Positions 55,037-63,964 of a DNA stretch of 64,000 bases are shown here, one piece after another. The number at the start of each line of letters is the position of its first letter. Within the stretch, counting starts at the first letter, position 1. Under the pieces are notes generated by a model, which had not been told where the DNA came from, did no database searches, and saw only the letters and a list, made by a program, of their open reading frames with translations. The stretch lies in NCBI GenBank assembly GCA_964485095.1, contig CAZAIB010000007.1, forward strand, positions 1 to 64,000. The letters run 5' to 3'. Source of the stretch: CAYNWT01 sp964485095 (GTDB taxonomy: Bacteria > Planctomycetota > Planctomycetia > Planctomycetales > Planctomycetaceae). A program made the translations under genes and the position numbers.

Positions 55037-55552
55037 ATGTCTATTGGAATCATGATCGCGGAGTCCGCGAAGTTGAGTCTTGGATACAGCGAGAAACTAC
55101 TGGCGGACGTGACTGCCGATAAGTTCGCGCGTTTTGCCCCTGGCGAAAACGGTGTCATTGAGTCGAATCACCCGGCCTTCATTTACGGTCACCTAAGTCT
55201 GTACAGCCCACGCGTGGTTGAGGGCCTTGGCGGCGACGTTTCGAACCTCAAGCCCAGCGACAAGTTTGTTGAGGTGTTTGACCAGGGTGTGACTTGTGTC
55301 GATGACCCGGACGGTTCTATCTATCCCGCCATGGATGAGATTACTGAGCGGCTAATCACGACTCAGAAAGCAGCCATCGAAGCTTTGGGCAACGCGCCTG
55401 ATTCAGCTCTTACGGCGCCCAATGAGAACGCGATGAAAGAACGCTTCACGACAGTCGGTTCGATGATGGCGTTCTATCTTGGCGGTCACTTCATGATCCA
55501 CATGGGCCAAATGAGTGCATGGCGCCGCATGATGGGGCTTGGTTCTGCTTAA
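55037..55552 (+). CDS. DinB-superfamily protein
   Basis: 171 residues, four-helix-bundle size. Likely metal ligands: His in SNHPAFIYGHL and the pair in GGHFMIHMGQMSAWRR, which matches the DinB/YfiT three-His pattern. ATG with GGAGG 6 bases upstream. DinB-like enzymes in this size range include thiol transferases and hydrolases; the reaction is unknown. It ends before a bidirectional terminator. Confidence 0.83.
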   Translation: MSIGIMIAESAKLSLGYSEKLLADVTADKFARFAPGENGVIESNHPAFIYGHLSLYSPRVVEGLGGDVSNLKPSDKFVEVFDQGVTCVDDPDGSIYPAMDEITERLITTQKAAIEALGNAPDSALTAPNENAMKERFTTVGSMMAFYLGGHFMIHMGQMSAWRRMMGLGSA

Positions 55553-55590
55553 TTGGATGACGTGTGTGCGTTTGACAAAGTGGCAAAAGA

Positions 55591-55626
55591 AAAGGGCCGG
55601 TAGCTGCAAAGCTGCCGGCCCTTTCT
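55591..55626. terminator. Bidirectional terminator between convergent genes
   Basis: AAAGGGCCGGTAGC / GCTGCCGGCCCTTT, 14-bp stem (one G-T pair) with a 6-base loop. On the minus strand it is followed by a TTTTCTTTT-type run, on the plus strand by CTTTCTG. Serves both the DinB-like gene and the small minus-strand gene. Confidence 0.88.
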
Positions 55627-55667
55627 GTACGTCAAGAAGGTGAGAGGTGTAGAGGCGTCGTGATGTC

Positions 55668-55871
55668 TTAAGCTTCCTCGGGAACCGCCATTGGTCGTTT
55701 CTTTTTGATGACTTGCTTTCTCGGCGGTGCTTTAGATTCGACAGCGCTCGCCGTCGCTGCAACTGGTTGAGTCGGAGGGACGGGTTCCTGAGCCAGGCCG
55801 AAGCTGTTCTGGACGAAGAATATTCCAGCCAGAAAAACGAGGTGTCTTAGAAGCTTGCGGGTGCCAATCAC
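55668..55871 (-). CDS. Small secreted protein, 67 aa
   Basis: A signal peptide (HLVFLAGIFFVQNSFGLAQ, about 10-28) precedes a Pro/Ala/Lys-rich mature peptide of about 38 residues ending RPMAVPEEA. The strong terminator facing it downstream supports transcription. Function unknown; the mature basic patch could bind acidic surface polymer. Confidence 0.6.
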   Translation of the reverse strand: MIGTRKLLRHLVFLAGIFFVQNSFGLAQEPVPPTQPVAATASAVESKAPPRKQVIKKKRPMAVPEEA

Positions 55872-56047
55872 TGTCGTGGGTTTCCTAAACCAAGGTGTTG
55901 TGAGTGTGATGCAGGTCTACGCAAGAAGCGTGCCGATTGGCTAAACCCCTTGGATTACGAGGTGTTTTCCCGGGTGTGTTGGAAGCGCAGGCAACTATGC
56001 GCAGATCGTTGGCAGGCGGCTTCGGGTTCGGAAACGACTAAACAGGC

Positions 56048-56061
56048 GGGCGTTCCAACGC
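56048..56061. repeat. GGGCGTTCCAACGC, copy 2
   Basis: The first 14 bases of the palindrome at 4265-4280 recur here, in the 266-base gap between the small secreted gene and the DUF1080 gene. The last base pairs of the right arm differ, leaving a 5-bp core palindrome. Confidence 0.45.
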
Positions 56062-56137
56062 TGCCGGCGCGCTTGACGGGTTAGCGGGTTGCTCGGACAC
56101 TGGACGTTCTGGATTCCACAACCGAAGAGCAACACTC

Positions 56138-56815
56138 ATGAAACAGCTAGCGATAATCCTTCTCGTCTCCGCGGCAGCCTGTCAGGCTCAGGATCAGAAG
56201 AAAGCGGATCAGAAAATTGACTTCAAGAAGCTGGCCCGTGAAGGCTGGGTCAACATGTTTGATGGCAAGACCATGAAGGGCTGGAAGGTCAATGAGGCGC
56301 CTGAGTCGTGGAAGGTTGTTGATGGAACGCTGCGGTGTCAGGGCAAACGCAGTCACTTGTTCTTCGTTGGCAAGGACGGCAAGGCTGCATTTAAGAACTT
56401 CGAATTTCGCTGCCAGGTGAAGACTCAAAAAGGGGCGAACGCGGGTATCTACTTCCACACGAAGTTCCAGCCAACAGGTTGGCCAAAGTATGGCTACGAG
56501 TGCCAGGTCAATATCACTCAGCAAGACACAAAGAAGACCAGCAGCCTTTACGGCGTCAAGAATGTTTCTGCTGATGACCTGAAGGGATTGATTAAAGACG
56601 ATGAATGGTACTGGCAGACAATCGTCGTGAAGGACAATCACATCACCCTGAAAGTCAACGACAAGACGATGGTTGAGTTCGACGAGGAAGAGGATCGCAA
56701 GGCGTTCTCTGGTTCGTTCGAGCGCCGACTTGGCACGGGAACCATTGCGTTCCAGGCCCATGACCCCGGTAGTGTGGCTCAGTTCCGCAACATCATGATT
56801 CGCGAACTAAAGTAA
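56138..56815 (+). CDS. DUF1080 (3-keto-disaccharide hydrolase-like) secreted protein
   Basis: 225 residues. Signal peptide about 1-18 (ACQAQD). The mature protein is a single DUF1080 domain: GWVNMFDGKTMKGWKV at the start, the conserved NAGIYFHTKF, and FQAHDPGSVAQFRNIMIREL at the end, a concanavalin-like sandwich. Family members in planctomycetes are linked to breakdown of keto-disaccharides, although many are uncharacterised. It shares the domain with the fusion protein at 53096-54886. Confidence 0.92.
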   Translation: MKQLAIILLVSAAACQAQDQKKADQKIDFKKLAREGWVNMFDGKTMKGWKVNEAPESWKVVDGTLRCQGKRSHLFFVGKDGKAAFKNFEFRCQVKTQKGANAGIYFHTKFQPTGWPKYGYECQVNITQQDTKKTSSLYGVKNVSADDLKGLIKDDEWYWQTIVVKDNHITLKVNDKTMVEFDEEEDRKAFSGSFERRLGTGTIAFQAHDPGSVAQFRNIMIRELK

Positions 56816-56833
56816 TCTCGATTTTGGAGGCCA

Positions 56834-56861
56834 CCGCCCGACGGCGCTTCCGTTCGGGCGG
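56834..56861 (+). other. Hairpin between the DUF1080 and membrane-protein genes
   Basis: CCGCCCGA / TCGGGCGG, an 8-bp perfect stem that extends by CGG/CCG past a bulged T. It lies 18 bases after one stop and 6 bases before the next start, so it may act as a transcript boundary or a translational control element. No T-run. Confidence 0.45.
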
Positions 56862-56867
56862 GTCGTT

Positions 56868-57248
56868 ATGCGATTGATGAATGACATTGAGATCGACCGC
56901 TGCATTCGGTGGGCATTACCTGCGATGCTGGGAGGGATCTTGCTGGCCGTCTGTGACTTCATCATGTCCGGCTTCATGCTGTTCGGGTTTGGTGTGATGG
57001 CAGTCACAGTCAGCAAGTGGCGCACTGAGCCAGGGTTGTGGATGTTAAGCGGTCTGCACTTCCTCATTCAGGCTGGCATATACGCCATGTTTGTGTACTC
57101 AGAGATCGCCGAGCTGGTGGCTGGCCGTGCGGTGATGGGTGGCTGGATGGCTCTGGACTGCTCAATAGGCACCGCAGTCCTTGCCAGGATGGTGTGGTTT
57201 CTGTGGTCCGTGACGCGGCTGAACCGGCTTGTTCCGGCCAGGGAATGA
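56868..57248 (+). CDS. Small integral membrane protein, 126 aa
   Basis: Three or four hydrophobic helices (about 15-30, 33-50, 63-80 and 95-115), short loops and a basic end. No recognisable family. The start may be 56868 or the Met three codons later (56877). It follows the DUF1080 gene with a hairpin between. The opposite-strand frame is rejected. Confidence 0.65.
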   Translation: MRLMNDIEIDRCIRWALPAMLGGILLAVCDFIMSGFMLFGFGVMAVTVSKWRTEPGLWMLSGLHFLIQAGIYAMFVYSEIAELVAGRAVMGGWMALDCSIGTAVLARMVWFLWSVTRLNRLVPARE

Positions 57249-57312
57249 TGCGGAGCCACGCGAGGCAATAGGCCAGGCCACGGCCCGTTGCTGTGGCACC
57301 CGCAGTCGCTGA

Positions 57313-58932
57313 TCAAAACGCGTTTTGCCATCCAGCGTCGAACTGCTTTCGCAAGGTGGTCACCACGTCGGGATGATCGGCGGCTACGTTCTTCGTCTCG
57401 CTGGGATCGGTCTTGTGGTCGAACAGCTCAACGTAAATCGGTTCTGCCTTCGCGTCTCGGTGGTCCTTCCACAAAACTAACCGATATCGATCGGTCCGCA
57501 TCGTGTAGCCCATCAAGTGCTTCTCAAACAACTCGCGGTCCCACTTCTGACCCTGCTGTTCGATGATGCGTCCTTCGACCTCTTTGATAAGCGGCCCGAA
57601 CCACGTTTCGCGCATTCCCTGCGATAGCGGGTTCGCAGCCCACTCACGCAGCGCGGGGTTCGGGTACTGACTGAACGCCGCTTTCTTCCACGGAAGTTTT
57701 GGATTGTCCATCAACCGCGCGAAGCTGTGGCCTTCAAGGTGATCGGGACTCGGAATGCCAGCCAGTTCACACAGCGTCGGGAAGATGTCGACTAGCTCAA
57801 CCAACGCGTCCGTCTTCGCACCGCGGGCTTTCATCTTCGGTGACCAGATCATCAACGGCACGCGGGTCGCAATTTCGTAGTTGGTCGCTTTTCCCCAGAC
57901 GCCCATGTCGCCGAGGTGCCAGCCATGATCGCCCCACACGACAATGATTGTGTTGTCTCGCAGATCGGCCGCTTCGAGTGCTGCGATTAGCTTTCCGATT
58001 TGAGCGTCCACGTAACTGGTGCTGGCAAGATACGCATGCTTCAGTGTTCTTGAAAGCTGCTCGCCCAGCGGGCCGGTTTTTGGAATACCAGCCCGGGTTC
58101 GCAGTTCGAACGAAGCGTGCAGCCCCATTGCTGCACCGGCCATCGGAGCTTCCGTCTCAGTGGCCATCGGAATCTTCGCGGGGTCGTAAAGGTCCCAGTA
58201 TTTTGTCGGAGCACACCAGTTGAGGTGCGGCAGCTTGTAGCCCATCGCCATGAAGAACGGCTTGTCTTTGTTCGCTGCCATTTCCTTCATCGTGGCGATC
58301 GCCAGTTGTGTGTTGTAGCCATCGATGTACGCGGTGTCGGGCACATCTGCTTTCTCGTAAGCGGGCCCCGCCGCCAAACCCTTTTTCGCTGCGTCGCCGT
58401 ATTTGGCTCGCATCCGCTTCATGTTGTCGGCCTTCATCTTGTTGTTCTCGGGTAGCGCGTATGGTCCCCTGGTTCGCTTCATTCCCTTGATCCACTTCAC
58501 ACGCTCGCGGCTCCACGACTTGCCTTCGTCGGTGTCACCGTTGTGGAAGATCTTGCCGCAGTAAGCGCTCTCGTATCCGTTCGCTACGAAGTGTTGCGGC
58601 AGCGTGATGATGTCCGGCTGCAGTTCACGCAACGCAACGTAGTTGTGGAACAAACCGGTACTTTCGGGCCGAGCCCCCGTTAGCAGGCTGGCTCGTGATG
58701 GCCGGCAGATTGCCTGCTGACAGTACGCTCGATTAAACAACAAGCCGTCGTTGGCCAGCGCATCAAGATTCGGAGAAATCGCGATCGGCGAACCGTAACA
58801 ACCAAGCTCCGGACGCAAATCATCAATGGCGATAAACAGGACGTTCGGTTTGTCAGCCGCGTGCGTTCCGCACACAAGCAACAACAAACACAGGCCGCGC
58901 ACAAGTCGATTCATCTTTGGTGGTTCTCGCAT
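57313..58932 (-). CDS. Sulfatase, iduronate-2-sulfatase-like
   Basis: 539 residues from the ATG at 58932 (or 518 bases shorter chain start at the ATG at 58914, six codons on). Signal peptide about 8-26. The active-site motif CRPSR with C76 is the formylglycine position in Cys-type sulfatases; VLFIAIDDLRPELGCYG is the metal-binding N-terminal motif, and WGDHGWHLGDMGVWGKAT resembles the iduronate-2-sulfatase group. It would remove sulfate esters from a polysaccharide and needs a formylglycine-generating enzyme, which is not in the window. Gene is 15 bases downstream of vsr on the same strand. Confidence 0.94.
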   Translation of the reverse strand: MREPPKMNRLVRGLCLLLLVCGTHAADKPNVLFIAIDDLRPELGCYGSPIAISPNLDALANDGLLFNRAYCQQAICRPSRASLLTGARPESTGLFHNYVALRELQPDIITLPQHFVANGYESAYCGKIFHNGDTDEGKSWSRERVKWIKGMKRTRGPYALPENNKMKADNMKRMRAKYGDAAKKGLAAGPAYEKADVPDTAYIDGYNTQLAIATMKEMAANKDKPFFMAMGYKLPHLNWCAPTKYWDLYDPAKIPMATETEAPMAGAAMGLHASFELRTRAGIPKTGPLGEQLSRTLKHAYLASTSYVDAQIGKLIAALEAADLRDNTIIVVWGDHGWHLGDMGVWGKATNYEIATRVPLMIWSPKMKARGAKTDALVELVDIFPTLCELAGIPSPDHLEGHSFARLMDNPKLPWKKAAFSQYPNPALREWAANPLSQGMRETWFGPLIKEVEGRIIEQQGQKWDRELFEKHLMGYTMRTDRYRLVLWKDHRDAKAEPIYVELFDHKTDPSETKNVAADHPDVVTTLRKQFDAGWQNAF

Positions 58933-58947
58933 GATTCAGAGGCAGCC

Positions 58948-59358
58948 CTACGCTTCAAAGAACGCATCGAGCCTGGATTGCAGCTTGACAACATCCCGGG
59001 TCCAACACTCCCACAGCACCAGGACCGTCCAGCCCTCGCGGCGCAGTTTTCTTAGGTTGCGGCGATCACGATCGACATTGCCCTGACGTTTTGTTTGCCA
59101 GAACTGTGTGTTGGTCTTCGGAACCACGCGCCCGTAGCGACAACGGTGCATGTGCCAATAGCAACCATGCACGAAAATCAGTTTGTCGTGTCGCGGCAGA
59201 ACGAGATCTGGCTTGCCGGGCAAGTCCTTAACGTGCAGCCGGAACCGGTAGCCCATTCGGTGAACCAGCGAGCGCACGATGAGCTCGGGCTTTGTATCTT
59301 TGCCGCGGATCTGCGACATGTTGTACGAACGCGTCTTCTTGGAATGCACATCAGCCAT
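58948..59358 (-). CDS. vsr: Very short patch repair endonuclease Vsr
   Basis: 136 residues from the ATG at 59358 (MADVHSKKTRSYNMSQIRGK), the normal Vsr start. The catalytic set is visible: the metal-binding Asp in GKPDLVLP, the two His in FVHGCYWHMHRC and the Glu in KPELIVR. Vsr nicks T:G mismatches made by deamination of 5-methylcytosine, and normally sits beside a cytosine methyltransferase gene. None is present in this window. Confidence 0.93.
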   Translation of the reverse strand: MADVHSKKTRSYNMSQIRGKDTKPELIVRSLVHRMGYRFRLHVKDLPGKPDLVLPRHDKLIFVHGCYWHMHRCRYGRVVPKTNTQFWQTKRQGNVDRDRRNLRKLRREGWTVLVLWECWTRDVVKLQSRLDAFFEA

Positions 59359-59524
59359 TTGCACATGGTCGCATACGCCGCGGGAAGAGCAACCGAACCG
59401 CTGCGACCGGTTCAAACCTCACGATCGCTACACAATCGATCCGCTGGCCCAGCCACGCGTATGTTGCCTTATCGAAACACGACCTAGGCTTCCGTCGTAA
59501 CGAGAACCCTGCGTGGTGTAAGTC

Positions 59525-59929
59525 ATGAACGATAACAGCCTGATGTCCGGAAGCGTGTTTGAATCTTCCGACGCAATCGAAGCCCTGAAGCAACTGGAAA
59601 TCAGTTCGCAGTCTGCGGTTCTGCAGAAGCGAGGCAAAACGCGCCTTAGCCTGGAGATTGACGTCTCGATTCAGCGTGGAGACGCGAGTCGTCGCAGCGA
59701 GATGACCATCTCGGCCTGCAGTTCAGACTTGTCCACAACTGGTTGCAAACTTCTGGCTCCAACGCCGGTTCTTCCTGGCGATATCTACTGGCTGACGTTT
59801 GCCCAAAACGAGGCTGGTATCGGACACATGATGGCTCGGTGTATTCGCTGCCACATGGTCAGGGAAGGCGCGTTTGAGATTGGGATGAGCTTCTTTGATG
59901 AAGTCGATCTGTCCGACCTGCTGGACTAA
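59525..59929 (+). CDS. PilZ-domain protein
   Basis: 134 residues. The c-di-GMP-binding pattern is visible as KRGKTR (RxxxR, about 37-41) and DLSTTG (DxSxxG, about 68-73), followed by the beta-barrel strands of PilZ (GDIYWLTFAQ and MSFFDEVDL). The N-terminal 30 residues are acidic and may bind a partner. It lies 40 bases before the adaptor gene on the same strand, so it may control that pair. Confidence 0.86.
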   Translation: MNDNSLMSGSVFESSDAIEALKQLEISSQSAVLQKRGKTRLSLEIDVSIQRGDASRRSEMTISACSSDLSTTGCKLLAPTPVLPGDIYWLTFAQNEAGIGHMMARCIRCHMVREGAFEIGMSFFDEVDLSDLLD

Positions 59930-59969
59930 CCAATTCGCTTAAGAACCTCCTCCGGCAACGGATATCTCG

Positions 59970-61847
59970 ATGCAAACGCAAGCCGAAACAAAAACAAAAC
60001 AAATCGCCGCGCCACCGGTTCAGGCGGCTGCGGCTGAAGTACCGCCGGTCGAAGCGACCTGTGCTGCGATCCGCGGAGCGAGTTCTGATCGAGTGGCCTG
60101 GAAGGGCGCCGGTAAATGGTTGGCTGCTTCATTCCACGCACGCTATCTGCTGGTTGAACTTGATGGACGAACCGGTTCATCCACCATCACCACGCCAAGT
60201 GCCAACGATGAATCGTGGCAGCCAATTTGTGACGCGATCATTCTGAAGTCACGCCAGTTGGGCGAAATCGTGACTCAGTCATCCGGTAGCGGTCAGTACG
60301 CCATTGCTGTGCCGATGCACCGTGATGGTTCGTCAGATTCTATTGGCGCCGTCGCCATGGCGATTGACGCAGACAGCGACGCGGCAGCGGACGCGAAATC
60401 TCGTGAGCTAGTGGCTTACGTCCGTATGTTCGAAGAAGCCGTCCGGAACCGAAACGCGAGTGCAGCGGGCACAGGCAAGGCATCCGCAGCAGCTTCGGCC
60501 CAGCGCGGAATCTCGCAGGCTGGTTCATACGGTTCACTACACCAATATGCATTTGCGATTACCAACGGACTCAAGGCGAAGTTTGGCTGCGACGAAGTCG
60601 CCATCAGCATTCTGCATGACGACACTGCGCGAATGCTAAGTGTCTCCGGAATGGATACGCTGCATCCCCGCAGTCCCGGCACGAAGGCCACACTGTGTGC
60701 GATGGAAGAAGCCGCCGATGCCGAAACCAACGTCGTTTGTCCTGACAATCACGGCGAGAAGGCGATTGCCGATCTGCCGATGCACCAGGAATGGTTGAAA
60801 GATTCTAAATCGGTCGCAGTCGCATCTATCCCTCTTCGGCACGCTGACGAAATCGTGGGCGTCATCTCATTCCGACGCGCCGACGGAACGGTGTTTTCGG
60901 ATGAAGAACTGGATGCCGCCGACAAACTGGTTGCTCCGTTGGCATCGGGGCTCCTGTTATTGGATCAGGCGAATCGGAGCCTGTTGACTCACGCAAAGCA
61001 CTCGCTGGGAAGCGTGACTGGAAAATGGAAGACCCTTCATAAACGCACGCGTACCGGCATCCTGTTGGCGACGGTTGCCTTTGTGGGCTGGATGCTGCTG
61101 GGCACAACAACCTACACGCTACAGGTGCCGTGCGAAGTCGTGGCGGGAGAACCGCTGGACATTGCGGTTCCATTCGAAAGCCAACTGACAAAAGCACATG
61201 TGCGGCCGGGCGACTTTGTCCAGGCCGGCCAACCGCTGGTCGAGTTCGATACCAAACCGCTGATGGCAGAACACCAGCGCCTCAGCGCGCAGTTGAAGAT
61301 TGCTGAGATTGCTACAGTCGAATCTCTCACTGTGAACGACATCGCCGGAGCTGGACGAGCCAGAAATCAGGCCGAAGCCGCTCGGGCAAGTCTCGCGATG
61401 ATTAGCGAACAAATTGGTCAGGCCATCGTGGTGGCTCCATTCGACGGCTATGTCATCGAAGGCAACGTCTTGCAGCGTGTCGGAGAAACGCTTGTCGTCG
61501 GAACCCCACTGCTGCAACTGGCCGCGGCCGACAAACTGGCCGTCGATCTGCGTGTCGATGAAGCCGGTGCGACCTACGTTGCTCGGGGGATGACTGGTGA
61601 GTTCAGCACGCTTGCTCGGCCGGGAGAAGCCTGGGAATGCGAAGTCGCTCAAGTCGATGCTTCGGCTTCGATTGTTGAAGGCGAGAACACCTTCATGGCT
61701 CGAGCAGAACCTCAGGGAGTAACAGCAGACTGGCTAAGGCCAGGTATGCAGGGCATCGCCCGAATTGACACAACGTCGAAGCCAGTGTGGTGGGTCTACC
61801 TCCACGGTGTGACTGACTGGGTTCGCATGCAGGCATGGAAACTATGA
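59970..61847 (+). CDS. Membrane-fusion adaptor (HlyD-like) with cytoplasmic GAF domain
   Basis: 625 residues. A variable N-terminal region is followed by a GAF-type domain (about 185-335, with ISILHDDTARML and VGVISFRRADGTVF). One transmembrane helix follows (about 362-383, LLATVAFVGWMLLGTTTY), then the extracytoplasmic adaptor: a lipoyl half (KAHVRPGDFVQAGQPLVEFD), a helical hairpin (about 430-480), the returning lipoyl half (VVAPFDGYVIEG) and a barrel ending WLRPGMQGIARI. So a cytoplasmic sensor domain sits on an efflux-type adaptor. The stop overlaps the next ATG (ATGA). Confidence 0.9.
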   Translation: MQTQAETKTKQIAAPPVQAAAAEVPPVEATCAAIRGASSDRVAWKGAGKWLAASFHARYLLVELDGRTGSSTITTPSANDESWQPICDAIILKSRQLGEIVTQSSGSGQYAIAVPMHRDGSSDSIGAVAMAIDADSDAAADAKSRELVAYVRMFEEAVRNRNASAAGTGKASAAASAQRGISQAGSYGSLHQYAFAITNGLKAKFGCDEVAISILHDDTARMLSVSGMDTLHPRSPGTKATLCAMEEAADAETNVVCPDNHGEKAIADLPMHQEWLKDSKSVAVASIPLRHADEIVGVISFRRADGTVFSDEELDAADKLVAPLASGLLLLDQANRSLLTHAKHSLGSVTGKWKTLHKRTRTGILLATVAFVGWMLLGTTTYTLQVPCEVVAGEPLDIAVPFESQLTKAHVRPGDFVQAGQPLVEFDTKPLMAEHQRLSAQLKIAEIATVESLTVNDIAGAGRARNQAEAARASLAMISEQIGQAIVVAPFDGYVIEGNVLQRVGETLVVGTPLLQLAAADKLAVDLRVDEAGATYVARGMTGEFSTLARPGEAWECEVAQVDASASIVEGENTFMARAEPQGVTADWLRPGMQGIARIDTTSKPVWWVYLHGVTDWVRMQAWKL

Positions 61848-63964
61848 GCGGCCCGCAGCAGCAATTGGCCGGCCGCCTGGCGGAAGTCCAGGTCCGCGTT
61901 CGCGCAGACCTGAAGTACACGCGTCAGGTTAACCGTGACGGCATTTCCTATATCGTCCACCACCCGGTGACGTTTCAGAACCACCGACTTTCGGCGGAAG
62001 ACTATCTCATCCTTTCGCAGATGCGCGGTTCGAACACGCTGGGTGAGGTGTTTGAAAAACTGGTCAAACAAGATCTGCTTGGGGCCGACCAGGAAGAAGA
62101 CTTCTACCGGTACGTGGTTCACCTGAATCAACTACACCTGCTGCAGTTGCCAATCTCAGACGGAGCACAGCTGCACCAGAGATACGTCGAGAAGGCGAAG
62201 CAACAGCGGGTTCAGACTGCGAAGTCGTTTCTGTTTTTTCGCGTCCCGTTGTTTGAACCGATGGCGTTTCTTGATCGAACCATGGTGTTCGCTCGGCCAA
62301 TGTTCTCAAAGGGCATGTTGTTTGTGTGGCTGGCAGCTTTCGCGTTTTGCTTTAGCCTGGTGATTCGCCGCTGGTCTGATTTTACCAACCCGCTGTCTTC
62401 GATGTTGGCAACGTCCAACCTGGTAATTCTGTGGGGGCTGTTGTTGGGGCTGAAAATTATCCACGAATTTGGACACGCCTACGCCTGCCGTCACTACGGC
62501 GCGAAGGTTCCTGAGATGGGCGCGTTCTTCCTGATGGGATCGCCGTGTGCGTACATGGACGCGTCGGATTCCTGGAACCTGCCATTCAGGCGACAACGCC
62601 TGATTGTGGCAATGGGTGGAATGTACTTCGAATCGTGGTTCGCCATGTTGGGCATCCTGGTTTGGAGCATGACGGAACCGTCGCTTGTGAATTCGATCGC
62701 CCAGTACACGGTCGTGTTGTCGACAATCATCACGGTCGGTTTCAACATTAACCCGTTGATGAAGTATGACGGTTACTACGCTCTGGCCGATCTTCTGGGA
62801 CGGCCAATGCTGCGCGAAGATGCGAGTTTTGAATTTAGCCGCGTGGTCAAGCGTGTGCTGTTTGGACTACGGATTGAAAGCAACATCGACAGCCGGCTTG
62901 AACGAATCTGGCTGATCGTATTCGGCCTGTCTTGTTCGATTTACCGACTCACAATCGCTATCAGTATCGCGACGGTTCTGGGCATGTTTATTCCGGTTCT
63001 GGGATCGATTGTGCTGACGGCTTACATCGGCAGCACGGTTATCAAGATGGTCAAAGGCGGGCTGGTTTACCTCCGAACCTCGCCCGAAATCGAAGACCGA
63101 AGAACACGCGCCTGGGTCGCCAGCGGAATGGTGCTGGCCGGCACGTTGCTGGCAACATTCCTGATCCCGGTTCCCGGAGCGATGCGGGCACCCGGGGTTG
63201 TGCTGCCTGAAAAACAAATGGCCGCCTACGCGACGGCACCAGGATTCCTGGTCGAATCCGGTGTTCCCAACGGAACCGCTGTTGCCGAGGGAGCCATCCT
63301 GTGCCGACTAACAAATCAGGAACTCGAAGCATCACTTGTCGATATCACCTCCAGCGTGAAAGACCTTGAACTTCAGCTTCTGGGCGAACTGGAACTTCAG
63401 GATCGCGCCAGTGCGGTGACACAGCAACAGTTACGCCAGGCTCGTGAAACGCTGGCAGAGACACAGCAATTGGTCTCTCGACTTTCGATCGTTGCGCCGG
63501 CTCAGGGAGTCATCTCTGAAGCTGATATTCTGCAAACGAAAGGGCGGTACATCGAAGCCGGCGAACCCATCGCAAAGCTTGGTACAGGCGGCTGGATTGT
63601 GTCATCGCTAATTGATGAAGAGACCTTTAGCGACATGCATCCCCAACTGGGCGATGAAGTGGAACTCATGCTCGCCAGCGGGAATAGTTCTACTTTGCAT
63701 GGACGAATTGTCGATGTGCGTCGATCAGCGTCGAACAGAATTGAACAGCCGCAGATGACTCAACTTGGCGGCGGCGATATCCCGGTTTCAGAAGATAGCG
63801 AAGCGCAAAGGCCCTACGTGGAATTGCGAATCGCAATCACGGTTCCCGAACACAACCAGCTACGCAACGGCCAACGCGCCGTGGTTCGCTTTGGCGTACT
63901 CGGTTCGAGTGTAGCGACCGTGTGTTTGCGAAGCGTACGCCGACTGTTTAGCCAACTGCGGTAG
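61844..63964 (+). CDS. PqqD-like / M50 metalloprotease-like / lipoyl hybrid membrane protein
   Basis: 706 residues from the ATG at 61844 (ATGA overlap); the METM start 9 bases earlier is possible. Residues about 15-95 look like a PqqD-type winged-helix domain (PVTFQNHRLSAEDYLIL). The polytopic core has HEFGHAYACR near 205 (HExxH of M50/site-2-protease-like families) and a late NPLMKYDGYYALAD near 303-316, the second family motif. A second set of helices is followed by an extracytoplasmic lipoyl/adaptor domain (about 460-700). It is coupled to the GAF adaptor and probably forms one membrane complex with it. The gene ends 36 bases before the window edge. Confidence 0.9.
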   Translation: MSGPQQQLAGRLAEVQVRVRADLKYTRQVNRDGISYIVHHPVTFQNHRLSAEDYLILSQMRGSNTLGEVFEKLVKQDLLGADQEEDFYRYVVHLNQLHLLQLPISDGAQLHQRYVEKAKQQRVQTAKSFLFFRVPLFEPMAFLDRTMVFARPMFSKGMLFVWLAAFAFCFSLVIRRWSDFTNPLSSMLATSNLVILWGLLLGLKIIHEFGHAYACRHYGAKVPEMGAFFLMGSPCAYMDASDSWNLPFRRQRLIVAMGGMYFESWFAMLGILVWSMTEPSLVNSIAQYTVVLSTIITVGFNINPLMKYDGYYALADLLGRPMLREDASFEFSRVVKRVLFGLRIESNIDSRLERIWLIVFGLSCSIYRLTIAISIATVLGMFIPVLGSIVLTAYIGSTVIKMVKGGLVYLRTSPEIEDRRTRAWVASGMVLAGTLLATFLIPVPGAMRAPGVVLPEKQMAAYATAPGFLVESGVPNGTAVAEGAILCRLTNQELEASLVDITSSVKDLELQLLGELELQDRASAVTQQQLRQARETLAETQQLVSRLSIVAPAQGVISEADILQTKGRYIEAGEPIAKLGTGGWIVSSLIDEETFSDMHPQLGDEVELMLASGNSSTLHGRIVDVRRSASNRIEQPQMTQLGGGDIPVSEDSEAQRPYVELRIAITVPEHNQLRNGQRAVVRFGVLGSSVATVCLRSVRRLFSQLR

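Noticed and set aside
55403..55762. Minus-strand open frame over the DinB gene end
   Set aside because: Overlaps the DinB gene and the terminator; no start signal.
56147..56761. Minus-strand open frame over the DUF1080 gene
   Set aside because: Shadow of a clear secreted DUF1080 gene.
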